A stretch of DNA of 64,000 nt from Lentzea cavernae (GCF_014653695.1 NZ_BNAR01000029.1:1-64000); one strand, 5' to 3'; positions 8,684 to 17,411 are shown, counted from the stretch's first letter. Program-made: numbers and translations. The notes: generated by a model from the sequence alone, not told the origin.

Positions 8684-8772
8684 GCCCGGCATCCTCCCAC
8701 GTCTCGAATCGTGGGCGTTTGTGGCTCGGTGACAGACCTATGCCGTAACTTGGTGGCCACAACTGAACACCG

Positions 8773-8901
8773 CTCATCCAGAGGGGCAGAGGGAACGGCC
8801 CGACGAAGCCCCGGCAACCGGCGTCAACGCCGCAGCACATCGCTGCGCGCAGACGATCACGGTGCCAATTCCGACCCGTTAGATTTCGCGGGACAGATGA
8901 G
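8773..8901 (+). promoter_or_regulatory. SAM-I (S-box) riboswitch upstream of threonine synthase
   Basis: The S-box core is readable: CTCATCCAGAGGGG (P1 5' strand and the P2 start), GGCCCGACGAAGCCCCGG, GGCAACC, and GGTGCCAATTCCGAC, then a P4-like CCCG/CGGG pair. P1 forms between CTCATC (8773-8778) and GATGAG (8896-8901). The 3' P1 strand overlaps the Shine-Dalgarno GAGGAG (8899-8904) of the gene starting at 8915, so SAM binding should block translation directly. No terminator hairpin is seen, consistent with translational control. Confidence 0.88.
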
Positions 8902-8914
8902 GAGATACCTCGCG

Positions 8915-10171
8915 ATGACTGCTGTCACTGTGCCCACCGGCACCAAGTTCGACCTCGGCCCTGCCCGTGCACTGCTGTGCCGGGAATGTGGGAATGAAAC
9001 CCCTCTCGCTCCTGAGTACGCCTGTCTCGAGTGTTTCGGGCCGCTGGAAGTGGCCTACGACTTCGGGAAGATCCGGCGCGAGGACATCGAGGCCGGCCCC
9101 AGGTCGATCTGGCGCTACCGCGGCCTTCTCCCTGTTCCGTCCACTGTGGAACAGCACCCGAACACCGACCCCGGCGGCACCCGCCTGGTCGAGGCGCACA
9201 ACCTCGCCAAGGCCCTGGGAGTCCGCAAGATCTGGGTCAAGGACGACACCGGCAACCCCACGCACTCGTTCAAGGACCGCGTCGTCGGCGTGGCGCTCGC
9301 CGCCGCCCGCGAACTCGGTTTCAAGGTGCTGGCCTGCCCGTCCACCGGCAACCTGGCGAACGCCGTCGCCGCGGCCGCCGCCCGCGCGGGCTGGAAGTCC
9401 GTCGTTCTCGTGCCCTCCAACCTCGAGCGCGCCAAGATCCTCATGAGCGCCGTCTACGAAGGCGCCCTGATCGCCGTCGACGGCAACTACGACGACGTCA
9501 ACCGCCTCGCCCAGGAACTCGCCGCGGAGAACGAGGACTGGGCGTTCGTGAACGTCAACGTCCGCCCGTACTACGCGGAAGGCTCGAAGACCCTCGGCTA
9601 CGAGGTCGCCGAGCAGCTCGGCTGGCGCCTGCCCGACCAGATCGTCGTGCCGATCGCGTCCGGCTCGCAGCTCACCAAGGTCGACAAGGCGTTCCGCGAA
9701 CTCGGCCAGCTCGACCTGGTGGAAGCCTCGCCGTACAAGGTGTTCGGCGCGCAGGCCACCGGCTGCTCCCCGATCTCCGCCGCCTTCAAGGCGGGCCACG
9801 ACGTCATCCGCCCGGTCCGCCCGGACACGATCGCCCGTTCGCTGGCGATCGGCGCCCCGGCCGACGGCCCGTACGTGCTCGACGCGGTGCGCCGCACCAA
9901 CGGCGCCATCGAGGACGTCACCGACGAAGAGGTCGTCGAGGGCATCAAGCTGCTCGCCCGCACCGAGGGCATCTTCGCCGAGACCGCCGGCGGCGTGACC
10001 GTCGCGACGGCGAAGAAGCTGATCGAGTCGGGCCAGCTCGACCCCGACGCCGAGACCGTGCTGCTGATCACCGGCGACGGCCTCAAGACCCTCGACGCGC
10101 TCGGCGACACGATCGGCCCGCGCGCGACGGTCCCGCCGTCGGCCGAAGCCGTCATCAAGGCACTGGGTTAA
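8915..10171 (+). CDS. thrC: Threonine synthase
   Basis: A 418-residue PLP enzyme that converts O-phosphohomoserine to threonine. Lys120 in THSFKDR is the Schiff-base lysine, STGNLANAVAAAAARAG is the phosphate loop, and VVPIASGSQLTK a further PLP-site motif. The N-terminus has a four-Cys knuckle-like stretch (CRECGNE, CLECFG) seen in one actinobacterial ThrC class. The ATG at 8915 follows the SAM riboswitch with GAGGAG 10 bases away. SAM control of a threonine enzyme suggests balancing of the homoserine branch point between methionine and threonine. Confidence 0.93.
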   Translation: MTAVTVPTGTKFDLGPARALLCRECGNETPLAPEYACLECFGPLEVAYDFGKIRREDIEAGPRSIWRYRGLLPVPSTVEQHPNTDPGGTRLVEAHNLAKALGVRKIWVKDDTGNPTHSFKDRVVGVALAAARELGFKVLACPSTGNLANAVAAAAARAGWKSVVLVPSNLERAKILMSAVYEGALIAVDGNYDDVNRLAQELAAENEDWAFVNVNVRPYYAEGSKTLGYEVAEQLGWRLPDQIVVPIASGSQLTKVDKAFRELGQLDLVEASPYKVFGAQATGCSPISAAFKAGHDVIRPVRPDTIARSLAIGAPADGPYVLDAVRRTNGAIEDVTDEEVVEGIKLLARTEGIFAETAGGVTVATAKKLIESGQLDPDAETVLLITGDGLKTLDALGDTIGPRATVPPSAEAVIKALG

Positions 10172-12962
10172 GCACCTCCTTCCGGCTTGGGGACGCACGC
10201 GCGTCCCCAAGCCGTTCTCGTCTCACAAGGCGATCGCGTCCGTCTGAAGCCAGCCGGTGCGCGGGAACCGCTGCAAGCCGTCCACCACGTGCGGTCCGAC
10301 CGCCTCCACGGTGGCGCGCCACGCCACGATCCGTTGCGGCCACGGGGCTTCCGCCTTGAGCGCGTTGTAGTGGTAGTCGTCCCAGTCCTCCGGCCCGATC
10401 CGCAGGTCGTCGTCGAACACGTGCTCCACGACGAGGTCGTACGCGTCTTCCGTCGTCTCGGCATTCGTCGGGGGCAGCACGTGCGTGGTCGTCGCCTTGT
10501 ACGTGACGGCGCGCGTGCCGTCTTCGAGTGTTTCGCAGATGTAGTAACCGAAATCGGGCTTGAGTTCGTCGTGCGGCCACGGCGTCGCCGTGTAGTTCTT
10601 CTGCCACAACGCCCACGCGAGACCCGGCGTGCCACCGGGGATCGGGTAGCGAGCGTTGAACAACCTGACCCAGACCATGTCTTCTCCTTCGTACGATTCG
10701 GTTCCCCGGCAGCACCGCCAGGTCGCCGTCCTTGTCCGTGCGCAACACCAACGCACCTCCCGCCCGCAACACGTCGATGACGTGCGGGCTCGGATGCCCG
10801 TACCTGTTGCCCGTGCCGACACTCACCAGCGCCACCCGCGGCCGCACAGCCTTGAGGAACGCGGGCAACGAGTACCGGGAGCCGTGGTGCGGCACCTTGA
10901 GCACCTCGGCGTTCAGGTCCCGCTCCCCCAGCAACGCCGCCTGGCCGGCCAGTTCGACGTCACCGGTGAGCAACACCCGGCCTGCCCTCGTGTGCGCTTT
11001 GAGCACGAGCGAGTAGTCGTTCACGGTCGTGTTCTCGTCCTCGGCGACCGGCGGCCGCCTCGGCCCCAACACCTCCAACTCCAGTCCCGGCAAGGCGAAC
11101 CGCTCCCCCGCCTTCGGCTCGACAACCCGCACGCCGTGAGCGCGCGCTCGCCTGCTGACCTCCTTCCACGCCCACTCGGGCTCTCTGAGCGGCCCGACCG
11201 CGACCGCCCCCACCGCACGCCCGGTGAGCACGGCGTCGAGACCGCCAACGTGATCCGCGTGCAGGTGCGTCAGCACCACCAGCGGGATCTTCTTGATTCC
11301 CAACGTCTTCAGACACCGGTCGACCGCACCGGGGTCGGGCCCGGTGTCGACCAGCACCGCCGTCTCGGCGTCATCGGTGGCCAGGACCAGCGCATCGCCC
11401 TGCCCCACGTCGCAGCTGACGACCTTCCACCCCTCGGGCGGCCACACCGGCGCCACGACTTTCAACGGCACCAACACGACGAACCCGCCGACGAGCACCG
11501 CGACGACCAACGTTCGCGTCTTCTTGAACCGCAACAACAACACGACCACGACGGTGACGGCCGTGAGCGCGATCGCCCCCGTCCAACCGTCCGGCCAGCC
11601 GACCGCCGCACCGGGTACGGCCGACGCTTGCCGCCCGACCACGACCAACCAGCTGACCGCCGGCCCGGCGACATGGGTGACGAATTCGGCCGCCTGCGGT
11701 GAGAGCGGCGCGACGGCTGCCGCCACCACACCCAGCACCGTCGCCGGCGCGACCACCGGCCCGGCGACCAGGTTGGCCACCACCGACACCAGGCTCACTT
11801 GCCCGGACAGCCCCGCCACCACCGGAGCCGTGGCCAGGCTCGCGGCCATCGGCACGACGATCGCCTCGGCCAGCCCGTTCGGCACACCACGTTTCTTGAG
11901 CGCCCGTGCCCACTTCGGCGCAACGAGCACCAACGCCGCCGTCGCCACCACGGACAACGCGAACCCCGGATCACCGCCCAGCGCCGGATCGTGCAGCACC
12001 AGGACGAGCACCGCCGTCGCGAGACTCGGCACCGCGGACCGTTGCCGGCCCAGCACCAACGCCAGCAACGCAACGGCACCCATGACCGCCGCCCTGAGCA
12101 CGCTCGGCTCCGGACCGGCCAGGATGGCGAACCCGACCAGGGCCATCAGCGCCGCGACGGCCGCCGGACGCGGGCCGAGCCGCCTCGTCAGGAGGTAGAC
12201 CGCCCCGCAGATGATGGCTAGATTCGCGCCGCTGACGGCAAGTAGGTGAGCGAGGCCGGCTGTCCGGAACTCGTCGACGATGCGCGGCACCATCCGTTCG
12301 GTGTCGCCCACGACCAGCGCCGGCAGGAGTCCGGCTTCCTCGTCGTCCAGCACCGCGCTGGCCTGTCTGAGGCCGTCGCGGTGTTCGTCGGCCCAGGTCT
12401 GCCAGATCGGCGGCGGTCGCGGGTTCTGCGGTGGGCCGCGGACTCTCAACAGCGCCGACGCCAGGTCGCCGCCTCGGGGTGGGGCCAGCGTGCCTTTGAC
12501 CGTGACCTCCTGGCCCGGCAACAGGTCTCGCCACCTGTCCGCCGGGGCGAAGAGCACCAGTTGGGCTCCGTTCGCCGTCGCCCTGATCACGACGTTCTCC
12601 ACACCTGCCTGGGTGCCGCCGAAGCCTGCGGCTCGGATTCCTTTCGGTCGGGTGGTGAGCTCGACGGTGAGGGTGGTGCTGCGGCCTTCGTCGGCGGCTT
12701 GGCGGAGTGGGTGGGATTCGGCCCTCAGGACGTGGCCGCCCACCCAGGCCGCTGCCACCGGACCCGAGATCAGGAGGGCGATCGCGGTGGTCTTGGTCCA
12801 CCACGCCCTTCGCCAGGCCGTCAGGCCGATGGCTCCTGCTGTCAGGCCGGTGATGGCTCCTGCTTGCCAGCTCAGGAAGAGGCCGGCGACGGCTGTCGTC
12901 CAGACCGCTGCGGCTGCTGGGACCAGGCGGTAGTCGTGGGTCAGCGGGAGTTTGCGGGCCAC
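10155..12962 (-). CDS. comEC: ComEC/Rec2 competence membrane protein, frame runs past its usual end
   Basis: The DNA-uptake channel protein. GTG 12962 follows AGGGAGG. The N-terminal helices and DUF4131-like region (1-220), the polytopic Competence domain (LLAVSGANLAIICGAVYLL, about 230-500) and a C-terminal metallo-beta-lactamase domain (DVGQGDALV, LTHLHADHVGGLD, VPHHGSRYS; about 520-755) are complete. Homologous sequence ends near 10690. The frame then stays open to 10155 as an Arg-rich, unrelated tail that covers the whole next gene in another frame. This implies a lost stop by indel, a sequencing error, or a real long overlap. Of the 935 residues, about 178 form this tail. Confidence 0.85.
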   Translation of the reverse strand: MARKLPLTHDYRLVPAAAAVWTTAVAGLFLSWQAGAITGLTAGAIGLTAWRRAWWTKTTAIALLISGPVAAAWVGGHVLRAESHPLRQAADEGRSTTLTVELTTRPKGIRAAGFGGTQAGVENVVIRATANGAQLVLFAPADRWRDLLPGQEVTVKGTLAPPRGGDLASALLRVRGPPQNPRPPPIWQTWADEHRDGLRQASAVLDDEEAGLLPALVVGDTERMVPRIVDEFRTAGLAHLLAVSGANLAIICGAVYLLTRRLGPRPAAVAALMALVGFAILAGPEPSVLRAAVMGAVALLALVLGRQRSAVPSLATAVLVLVLHDPALGGDPGFALSVVATAALVLVAPKWARALKKRGVPNGLAEAIVVPMAASLATAPVVAGLSGQVSLVSVVANLVAGPVVAPATVLGVVAAAVAPLSPQAAEFVTHVAGPAVSWLVVVGRQASAVPGAAVGWPDGWTGAIALTAVTVVVVLLLRFKKTRTLVVAVLVGGFVVLVPLKVVAPVWPPEGWKVVSCDVGQGDALVLATDDAETAVLVDTGPDPGAVDRCLKTLGIKKIPLVVLTHLHADHVGGLDAVLTGRAVGAVAVGPLREPEWAWKEVSRRARAHGVRVVEPKAGERFALPGLELEVLGPRRPPVAEDENTTVNDYSLVLKAHTRAGRVLLTGDVELAGQAALLGERDLNAEVLKVPHHGSRYSLPAFLKAVRPRVALVSVGTGNRYGHPSPHVIDVLRAGGALVLRTDKDGDLAVLPGNRIVRRRRHGLGQVVQRSLPDPRWHAGSRVGVVAEELHGDAVAARRTQARFRLLHLRNTRRRHARRHVQGDDHARAAPDECRDDGRRVRPRRGARVRRRPADRAGGLGRLPLQRAQGGSPVAATDRGVARHRGGGRTARGGRLAAVPAHRLASDGRDRLVRRERLGDARASPSRKEVLNPVP
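10183..10214. terminator. Bidirectional terminator between thrC and the convergent gene
   Basis: A perfect 14-bp stem, CGGCTTGGGGACGC (10183-10196) with GCGTCCCCAAGCCG (10201-10214), and a 4-base loop. It is followed on the plus strand by TTCTCGTCT. It lies between convergent genes and can serve both. Confidence 0.88.
10223..10678 (-). CDS. Hypothetical protein
   Basis: A 151-residue acidic soluble protein (MVWVRLFNARYPIPGG start) rich in Trp and His, with no membrane segment and no motif I recognise. The ATG at 10678 has AAGGAG 6-8 bases upstream, inside the end of the comEC frame, and the codon pattern fits a real gene better than the overlapping comEC extension does. It is the last gene of the comEA-comEC unit and ends at the bidirectional terminator. 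Confidence 0.65.
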   Translation of the reverse strand: MVWVRLFNARYPIPGGTPGLAWALWQKNYTATPWPHDELKPDFGYYICETLEDGTRAVTYKATTTHVLPPTNAETTEDAYDLVVEHVFDDDLRIGPEDWDDYHYNALKAEAPWPQRIVAWRATVEAVGPHVVDGLQRFPRTGWLQTDAIAL

Positions 12963-13490
12963 CTGGGCCTCCCTTGGTCGGTGGGAGGGCTTGGGTCACG
13001 GGTGGGGCTGCCTTGGCGGGGTTGGGGCAGCTTCGGGCGACGGGGGTGGTGAGGGAGGGGGTGTGGCTGGACCTGGGGGCGTCGGGTTGCGGGGTGGTGC
13101 CAGGTGGTGTCGATGCGGGGTGGGCGGGTGATGCGGACGGATCGCACGGCTGGCTCCAATCGGCGGGAGGGCACAGGACGGTTCGGGGCGGGTGGATTTG
13201 TTGGTGTGGCGGCAGGTTCGAGGGGCAGCACGGTTGGTGCGCGGAGGTGGCTGGGGTGATGGGAGCGGCTGGGGTGTTGGGGAGCGGCTGGCGATGGGGA
13301 TGGCTGGGGCTGTTGGGGTTGCTGGGTGTTGGAAGCGGCCGGGGCGTTGGAAGTGGCTGGGTGTTGGGGTGGTTAGGACGCGGAGTTGTTGGGGTGGCGG
13401 AGTTGAGGGCGGATGGGGTCGAGCGGGTTGAGGCGTGACGGGACCGGCCGAGGCTGGTCGGCCTGAGGTGAGTGGGGCGGGGTGTGGCGG
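12963..13490. other. G-rich gap between comEC and the small comEA-linked gene
   Basis: About 530 bases with extreme strand asymmetry: the plus strand is full of GG and GGG runs, with C-runs on the minus (transcribed) strand. Degenerate repeats of a GTTGGAAGYGGCTGG type recur between about 13265 and 13380. Frames here give only Pro- or Gly/Trp-rich low-complexity protein on either strand, so I call no gene. The stretch is a candidate for G-quadruplex or R-loop formation. Confidence 0.5.
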
Positions 13491-13862
13491 TCAGCGCCTG
13501 GAAGGAAAGGCTGATGCCGAGCCCGGTTCGGCGGACGGGCGGCGGGCGCTGGGGTGCGGCTCGGTTGCAGCGCACAGGCGGCAGGGGCGTGGGCGGAGAG
13601 CCGGTGTGGTGGGGATCGGAGGTGGGAGCGGGGTCGGGCTTGGGGGTGGTGGGAAGGCTGCGGCGAGCAGGTGGCGGAGGGCTGTGGTCAGGGGGCGGCG
13701 GCTGGGGCGGGGTGGTGTTGGGGAGCGGTGCAGGGCGGAGGCGAGGGTCAGTGGGCGGGTGAGGTGGTTGTGGTCGGCGGGGATCAGGGAGTGGCGGGTC
13801 AGGTGGTGGTACTGGGCTTTGGTGCGGTGGTAGAGGGCCAGGGCCTTGGCGGTGGCCGTCAT
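13491..13862 (-). CDS. Possible small protein coupled to comEA
   Basis: A 123-residue frame whose ATG overlaps the comEA stop in the classic ATGA arrangement. The first 45 residues (MTATAKALALYHRTKAQYHH then LIPADHNHLTRPL) look protein-like. The rest is Pro/Arg-rich low complexity ending RRPSAEPGSASAFPSRR. It could be a degenerate remnant of a gene that sits between comEA and comEC in relatives. Support is the overlap and position only. Confidence 0.35.
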   Translation of the reverse strand: MTATAKALALYHRTKAQYHHLTRHSLIPADHNHLTRPLTLASALHRSPTPPRPSRRPLTTALRHLLAAAFPPPPSPTPLPPPIPTTPALRPRPCRLCAATEPHPSARRPSAEPGSASAFPSRR

Positions 13863-14557
13863 GTGTGGACCAGGTCGGCCAGCTTGGCCAGTTTTGATTC
13901 GCCGATGCCTTCGACGTCGCGGAGTTGGTCCACGGAGGCGAAGGGGCCCTTGCGCACGCGGTGGTCGACGATGCGTTGGGCCGTCACCGGGCCCACGCCG
14001 GGGAGGCCGTCCAGTTCGGTGGCGGTGGCGGCGTTCAGGTTCAGCTTCGACTGGGCCCCGCCTGGTTGAGGCGCGCCGATTTGGGGTGGGGGTGGGATGC
14101 CTACCGCTATCTGCTCGCCGTCGGTGAGTTTGCGGGCCAGGTTCAGGTTGTGGAGGTCGGTGCCCGGCTTCATGCCGCCTGCCAGGTGGATGGCGTCGGC
14201 GACCCTGGCGCCTGACGTGGCTGTGACCAGCCCTGGTGTGGCCACCTCGCCGATCACGTTGACGACCAGCTCGGGGGCTGGGGCCGAGGTGCTCACCAGT
14301 GCGAGGTCCGGGGCGGGTTCGGCGGCGGGGCTCTGCCACCAGCTGCCCAGGCCTATCACGGTGCAGGCGACGGCCACGCCCAGCGCCAGCAGGCCTCGGC
14401 GCGGGAGGTGCGGCAGGCGGAAGCGGCGGCGGGGTGGGCCGTGTTCGTCCGAGTCCTCTGAGCGGGCGTAGACCAGGGTCGGGTCGGCTCTCACCTTGTC
14501 GGCCAGGGCTGCCAGGCGTTCGGTCGGGAGGGGGTCCGGGTGGGAGCGGGGGAGCAT
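13859..14557 (-). CDS. comEA: ComEA competence DNA-binding protein
   Basis: A 232-residue protein: a cytoplasmic N-terminus, one membrane anchor (LLALGVAVACTVIGLG, about 55-70), an SLBB domain (VVNVIGEVATPGLV, about 98-150) and a C-terminal helix-hairpin-helix pair (LNLNAATATELDGLPGVGPV and VDQLRDVEGIGESKLAKL, about 167-228). It binds incoming DNA outside the membrane and hands it to ComEC. Degradation of this pathway is common in actinobacteria, but all domains are intact here. Confidence 0.93.
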   Translation of the reverse strand: MLPRSHPDPLPTERLAALADKVRADPTLVYARSEDSDEHGPPRRRFRLPHLPRRGLLALGVAVACTVIGLGSWWQSPAAEPAPDLALVSTSAPAPELVVNVIGEVATPGLVTATSGARVADAIHLAGGMKPGTDLHNLNLARKLTDGEQIAVGIPPPPQIGAPQPGGAQSKLNLNAATATELDGLPGVGPVTAQRIVDHRVRKGPFASVDQLRDVEGIGESKLAKLADLVHT

Positions 14558-14644
14558 GCGAGGGACGTTACGGAGCGGGGTGGGCGGGGAGGTGGGGTCG
14601 GCTCCGGGTCTGTGGATTACTCGCTGGTTGTGGACAGGTCGCGA

Positions 14645-15562
14645 TCACTCGCCGGTCGGGGACGGGGAATTGTCGGGGGTGTGTGGGAGGCTGTCCGGTC
14701 CTCCCGGCAGCACCACGACGCCCAGCACGCCTGGGCCCGTGTGCGCGCCGATCACCGCGCCCACCTCCGAGATCACGCATCCCGTCGAGCCGGGCAGGCG
14801 TTCGTCGAGGCGGGTCGCCAGTTCGGCGGCGCGTTCGGGTGCGGCGAGGTGGTGCACGGCCAGTCCGACGGGGCCGTCGCCCGCCGCGGCCGCCGCCAGG
14901 TCGACCAGGCGGCCCACGGCGCGGCTCATCGTGCGGACCTTCTCCAGCGGCACGATCCGGCCGTCGTCCATGTGCAGCAACGGTTTCACGGCCAGCGCCG
15001 TGCCCACCAGCGCCGCCGCCGTGCCGATGCGGCCTCCCCGGCGCAGGTGGTCCAGGGTCTCGAGGCAGAAGAACATCCGCGTCTGGCCGGCGGCCGCCGA
15101 AGCGGCGTCCTCCACCTCGGCGGACGAGTGCCCGGCGGCGACGGCCGCGCACGCGCGCAACACCGAGAAGCCGAGGCCCATGCCCGTCGACCGCGAGTCG
15201 ACGACACGGATCCGAGAAGGGCCGACCTCTTCCGCCGCCAGCCGTGCGGCCTCCCACGTCCCCGACAGCTCACGGGAGAGATGCACGGACACGACCTCGT
15301 CCGCTGTGGACAACGCCTCGCGGTACACGTCGGCCATCTCGCCGGGTGTGGGACGTGAGGTGGTCACCCTGCGGTGCTCGGCGAGGGCATTGGCCAGCTC
15401 GAAGGGGCCGAAGTCGACGCCGTCGAGGCGTCCGGCACCGTCCACCGCGACGTGCAGCGGCACCACGGTGATCGCATGGCGCTTCGCGAACCCCTCGGGC
15501 AGGTATGCCGTGGAGTCGGTGACGATGGAGATGCGCACGAGCGACGAGCCTACGGGGCTCAC
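14645..15562 (-). CDS. DegV family fatty-acid-binding protein
   Basis: A 305-residue two-domain protein. The DegV signature is IVTDSTAYLP at the N-terminus with ISRELSGT-like VHLSRELSGTW near 93-104 and a C-terminal LLHMDDGRIVPLEKVRT. DegV proteins bind fatty acids, and in Firmicutes they act with fatty acid kinase. The GTG at 15562 overlaps the octT stop by four bases (GTGA), supporting coupling. A GTG at 15538 is the alternative start. Mycobacteria have a DegV gene at this position. Confidence 0.9.
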   Translation of the reverse strand: MSPVGSSLVRISIVTDSTAYLPEGFAKRHAITVVPLHVAVDGAGRLDGVDFGPFELANALAEHRRVTTSRPTPGEMADVYREALSTADEVVSVHLSRELSGTWEAARLAAEEVGPSRIRVVDSRSTGMGLGFSVLRACAAVAAGHSSAEVEDAASAAAGQTRMFFCLETLDHLRRGGRIGTAAALVGTALAVKPLLHMDDGRIVPLEKVRTMSRAVGRLVDLAAAAAGDGPVGLAVHHLAAPERAAELATRLDERLPGSTGCVISEVGAVIGAHTGPGVLGVVVLPGGPDSLPHTPDNSPSPTGE

Positions 15563-16290
15563 TCGTCCGAGGGACTCAACGCCACGGACGAGATGAAGCC
15601 CGGAGAAGAGATGAGCTCCGCCATCGCCTTGCCCACGAGTTCGTGGCCCTCCCAGCCCCAGTGCATCCCGTCCGGGTTCCCGGCACCGGACCGCACGTGC
15701 TCACCGATCACCGCGGGCAGGTCCAGCAACGGCACATCCGCACCTGAGGCCCACCCGCGCACGGCCGCGACCGCAGCCGCGTGCCCCTGGTGCGCGTACG
15801 CGTACGTAGCCGCGCGATGCACCGACGGCACGATCCCGACCGCGGGCATCGTGTACTGGAGGTTGCGGACGGACTGCAGCATGTCCCGCAGGTAGCGCGC
15901 TGTCAGCGCGGGAGGCAGCGACGCGCGCGTGTAAGGCGCCAACCGGGGCTGCACGAACTGATAGCCCGCACGCACCCGCCGCCGCAGCCAGTCCGGCCGC
16001 ACATAACGCAGCCCCTCGCGCAGATACGTGGGCAACGGCGAGGGCAGCGTGTCCATGCTGCCCACCGCGAACACCAGCACGTCCGTGCGGGGCAGCAACG
16101 ACCAGATCCGCGGATCCCCGGTCAACGCCCACCAGGCGTCCCGCGCCGTCCACCCGAACCCGGCCGCCAGCTCCGCCGAACCACCCAGAGCGGAAGCACA
16201 GACGTTGTGCCACAGCTGTGGATGATCAGCGGGCAGCGGCCCGGACGGCCCGAAGAACGACAGCGAGTCCCCGAGGACGAGCAGTCTCAA
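15559..16290 (-). CDS. octT: SGNH hydrolase-type diglucosylglycerate octanoyltransferase
   Basis: A 243-residue SGNH/GDSL protein. The Ser block LLVLGDSLSFFG is at the N-terminus and the Asp/His block PDGMHWGWEGH near 215-225. By position (between gpgP and degV) and fold it matches Rv2418c/OctT, which octanoylates diglucosylglycerate in methylglucose lipopolysaccharide synthesis. The start is TTG 16290, overlapping the gpgP stop as TTGA. Any longer frame would read through gpgP. Whether this organism makes the polysaccharide is not shown here. Confidence 0.82.
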   Translation of the reverse strand: MRLLVLGDSLSFFGPSGPLPADHPQLWHNVCASALGGSAELAAGFGWTARDAWWALTGDPRIWSLLPRTDVLVFAVGSMDTLPSPLPTYLREGLRYVRPDWLRRRVRAGYQFVQPRLAPYTRASLPPALTARYLRDMLQSVRNLQYTMPAVGIVPSVHRAATYAYAHQGHAAAVAAVRGWASGADVPLLDLPAVIGEHVRSGAGNPDGMHWGWEGHELVGKAMAELISSPGFISSVALSPSDE

Positions 16291-16892
16291 CGCGTGGTGC
16301 CCGCGTTGTACGACGACAGCCGCCACCGGTCGTTGCGGCGGGTGAACACGGTCCAGTGGCAGTTCGAGATGCCGCCGAGCTGCGACCAGTTCTCCACCGG
16401 CAGGTCGAGCAACCGCCCGGTCAAAGCGCTGATCAGGCCACCGTGCGCGCACAGCAGGACCGTCTCGGAGAACTCCGCGTCGACCTCCCGCACGACCTGG
16501 ATGGCCCGTTCGGCCACGTCGACGCGGGACTCGCCGTCGGGCGGGGTGTAGGTCGGGTCGGTGCGCCACACGGCGACGGCACCCGGCCACTCCTGCTCCA
16601 CCTCGGCGATGGTCAGGCCCTGCCACTTGCCCAGGTGGGTCTCGCGCAGGCGCTCGTCGATCCGCAGCGGAACGTCCGCGGACGACGTGAACACGCCGGC
16701 GGTGTTGCGCGCACGCTGCAGGTCGGAGGCCACGACGACCTCAGGTTCGAACCCGGCGAGCACCGGCACGGCGAACCTGGCCTGGTTCAAGCCGGTCTCG
16801 GTGAGCGCCGAGTCCAGATGACCCTGCAGACGACCTGTCGCGTTGTAGTCGGTCTCACCGTGCCGCCACAGCACGAGCCGGCTCAGGGCCAT
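16287..16892 (-). CDS. gpgP: Histidine phosphatase, glucosyl-3-phosphoglycerate phosphatase
   Basis: A 201-residue histidine-phosphatase-superfamily enzyme with LVLWRHGETDYNATGRLQG at the N-terminus (catalytic His in RHG), a general-acid Glu in LRETHLGKWQG, and a second His in VLLCAHGG. In mycobacteria the gene at this position (Rv2419c) dephosphorylates glucosyl-3-phosphoglycerate to glucosylglycerate. Adjacency to octT supports the same role. It begins 8 bases after the rsfS stop, in one operon. Confidence 0.85.
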   Translation of the reverse strand: MALSRLVLWRHGETDYNATGRLQGHLDSALTETGLNQARFAVPVLAGFEPEVVVASDLQRARNTAGVFTSSADVPLRIDERLRETHLGKWQGLTIAEVEQEWPGAVAVWRTDPTYTPPDGESRVDVAERAIQVVREVDAEFSETVLLCAHGGLISALTGRLLDLPVENWSQLGGISNCHWTVFTRRNDRWRLSSYNAGTTR

Positions 16893-16900
16893 CAGCTACC

Positions 16901-17284
16901 TCATTCAGCCGTGGAGTCCGCGGGGACGTCCGCTTCGAACTCGATGCGCGGGCAGTCCTTCCACAGCCGCTCAAGGCCGTAGAAGCTGCGCTCCTCGACG
17001 TGCTGCACGTGCACCACGACGTCGACGAAGTCCAGCAGCACCCACCGGCCCTCACGGGCCCCTTCGCGGCGCACCGGCTTCGTGCCGGCCTCCCGCAGCT
17101 TCTCCTCGATGTTGTCGACGATCGCGCCGACCTGCCGCTCGTTCGGAGCGGACGCGATCACGAACACGTCCGTGATCACGAGCTGGTCGGAGACGTCGAG
17201 CACCGTCACGTCGTGCGCCTTCTTGTCGGCCGCTGCGTTCGCCGCGACCAGCGCCAGCCGTCGTGCCTCGTCGGTGGCTGCCAC
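16901..17284 (-). CDS. rsfS: Ribosomal silencing factor RsfS
   Basis: A 127-residue Iojap/RsfS protein, which binds L14 on the 50S subunit and blocks subunit joining under nutrient limitation. The core VLDVSDQLVITDVFVIASA, ERQVGAIVDNIEEKL and the WVLLDFVDVVVHV to FYGLERLW stretch are typical. The GTG at 17284 is preceded by AGAGGAG. It is normally directly downstream of nadD, but here a cold-shock gene with its own terminator lies between them. Confidence 0.94.
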   Translation of the reverse strand: MAATDEARRLALVAANAAADKKAHDVTVLDVSDQLVITDVFVIASAPNERQVGAIVDNIEEKLREAGTKPVRREGAREGRWVLLDFVDVVVHVQHVEERSFYGLERLWKDCPRIEFEADVPADSTAE

Positions 17285-17379
17285 GTCACTCCTCTGACTT
17301 CCGGCGGGCGTCGATACGCCCACACGAGTTACTGAGGGTACCGGCGCGCGCCAACGGGTACTTCACACGCAGGCATGAC

Positions 17380-17411
17380 GAAGGCCACCTCAGCGCCCTG
17401 AGGTGGCCTTC
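17380..17411 (-). terminator. Terminator of the cold-shock gene
   Basis: A perfect 14-bp stem, GAAGGCCACCTCAG (17380-17393) and CTGAGGTGGCCTTC (17398-17411), with a CGCC loop, 14 bases after the csp stop. It separates this gene from rsfS, so rsfS needs its own promoter between about 17290 and 17370. Confidence 0.88.

Noticed and set aside
13435..13833. Gly/Trp-rich plus-strand frame in the com region
   Set aside because: Low-complexity reading of the G-rich strand, without a start signal.
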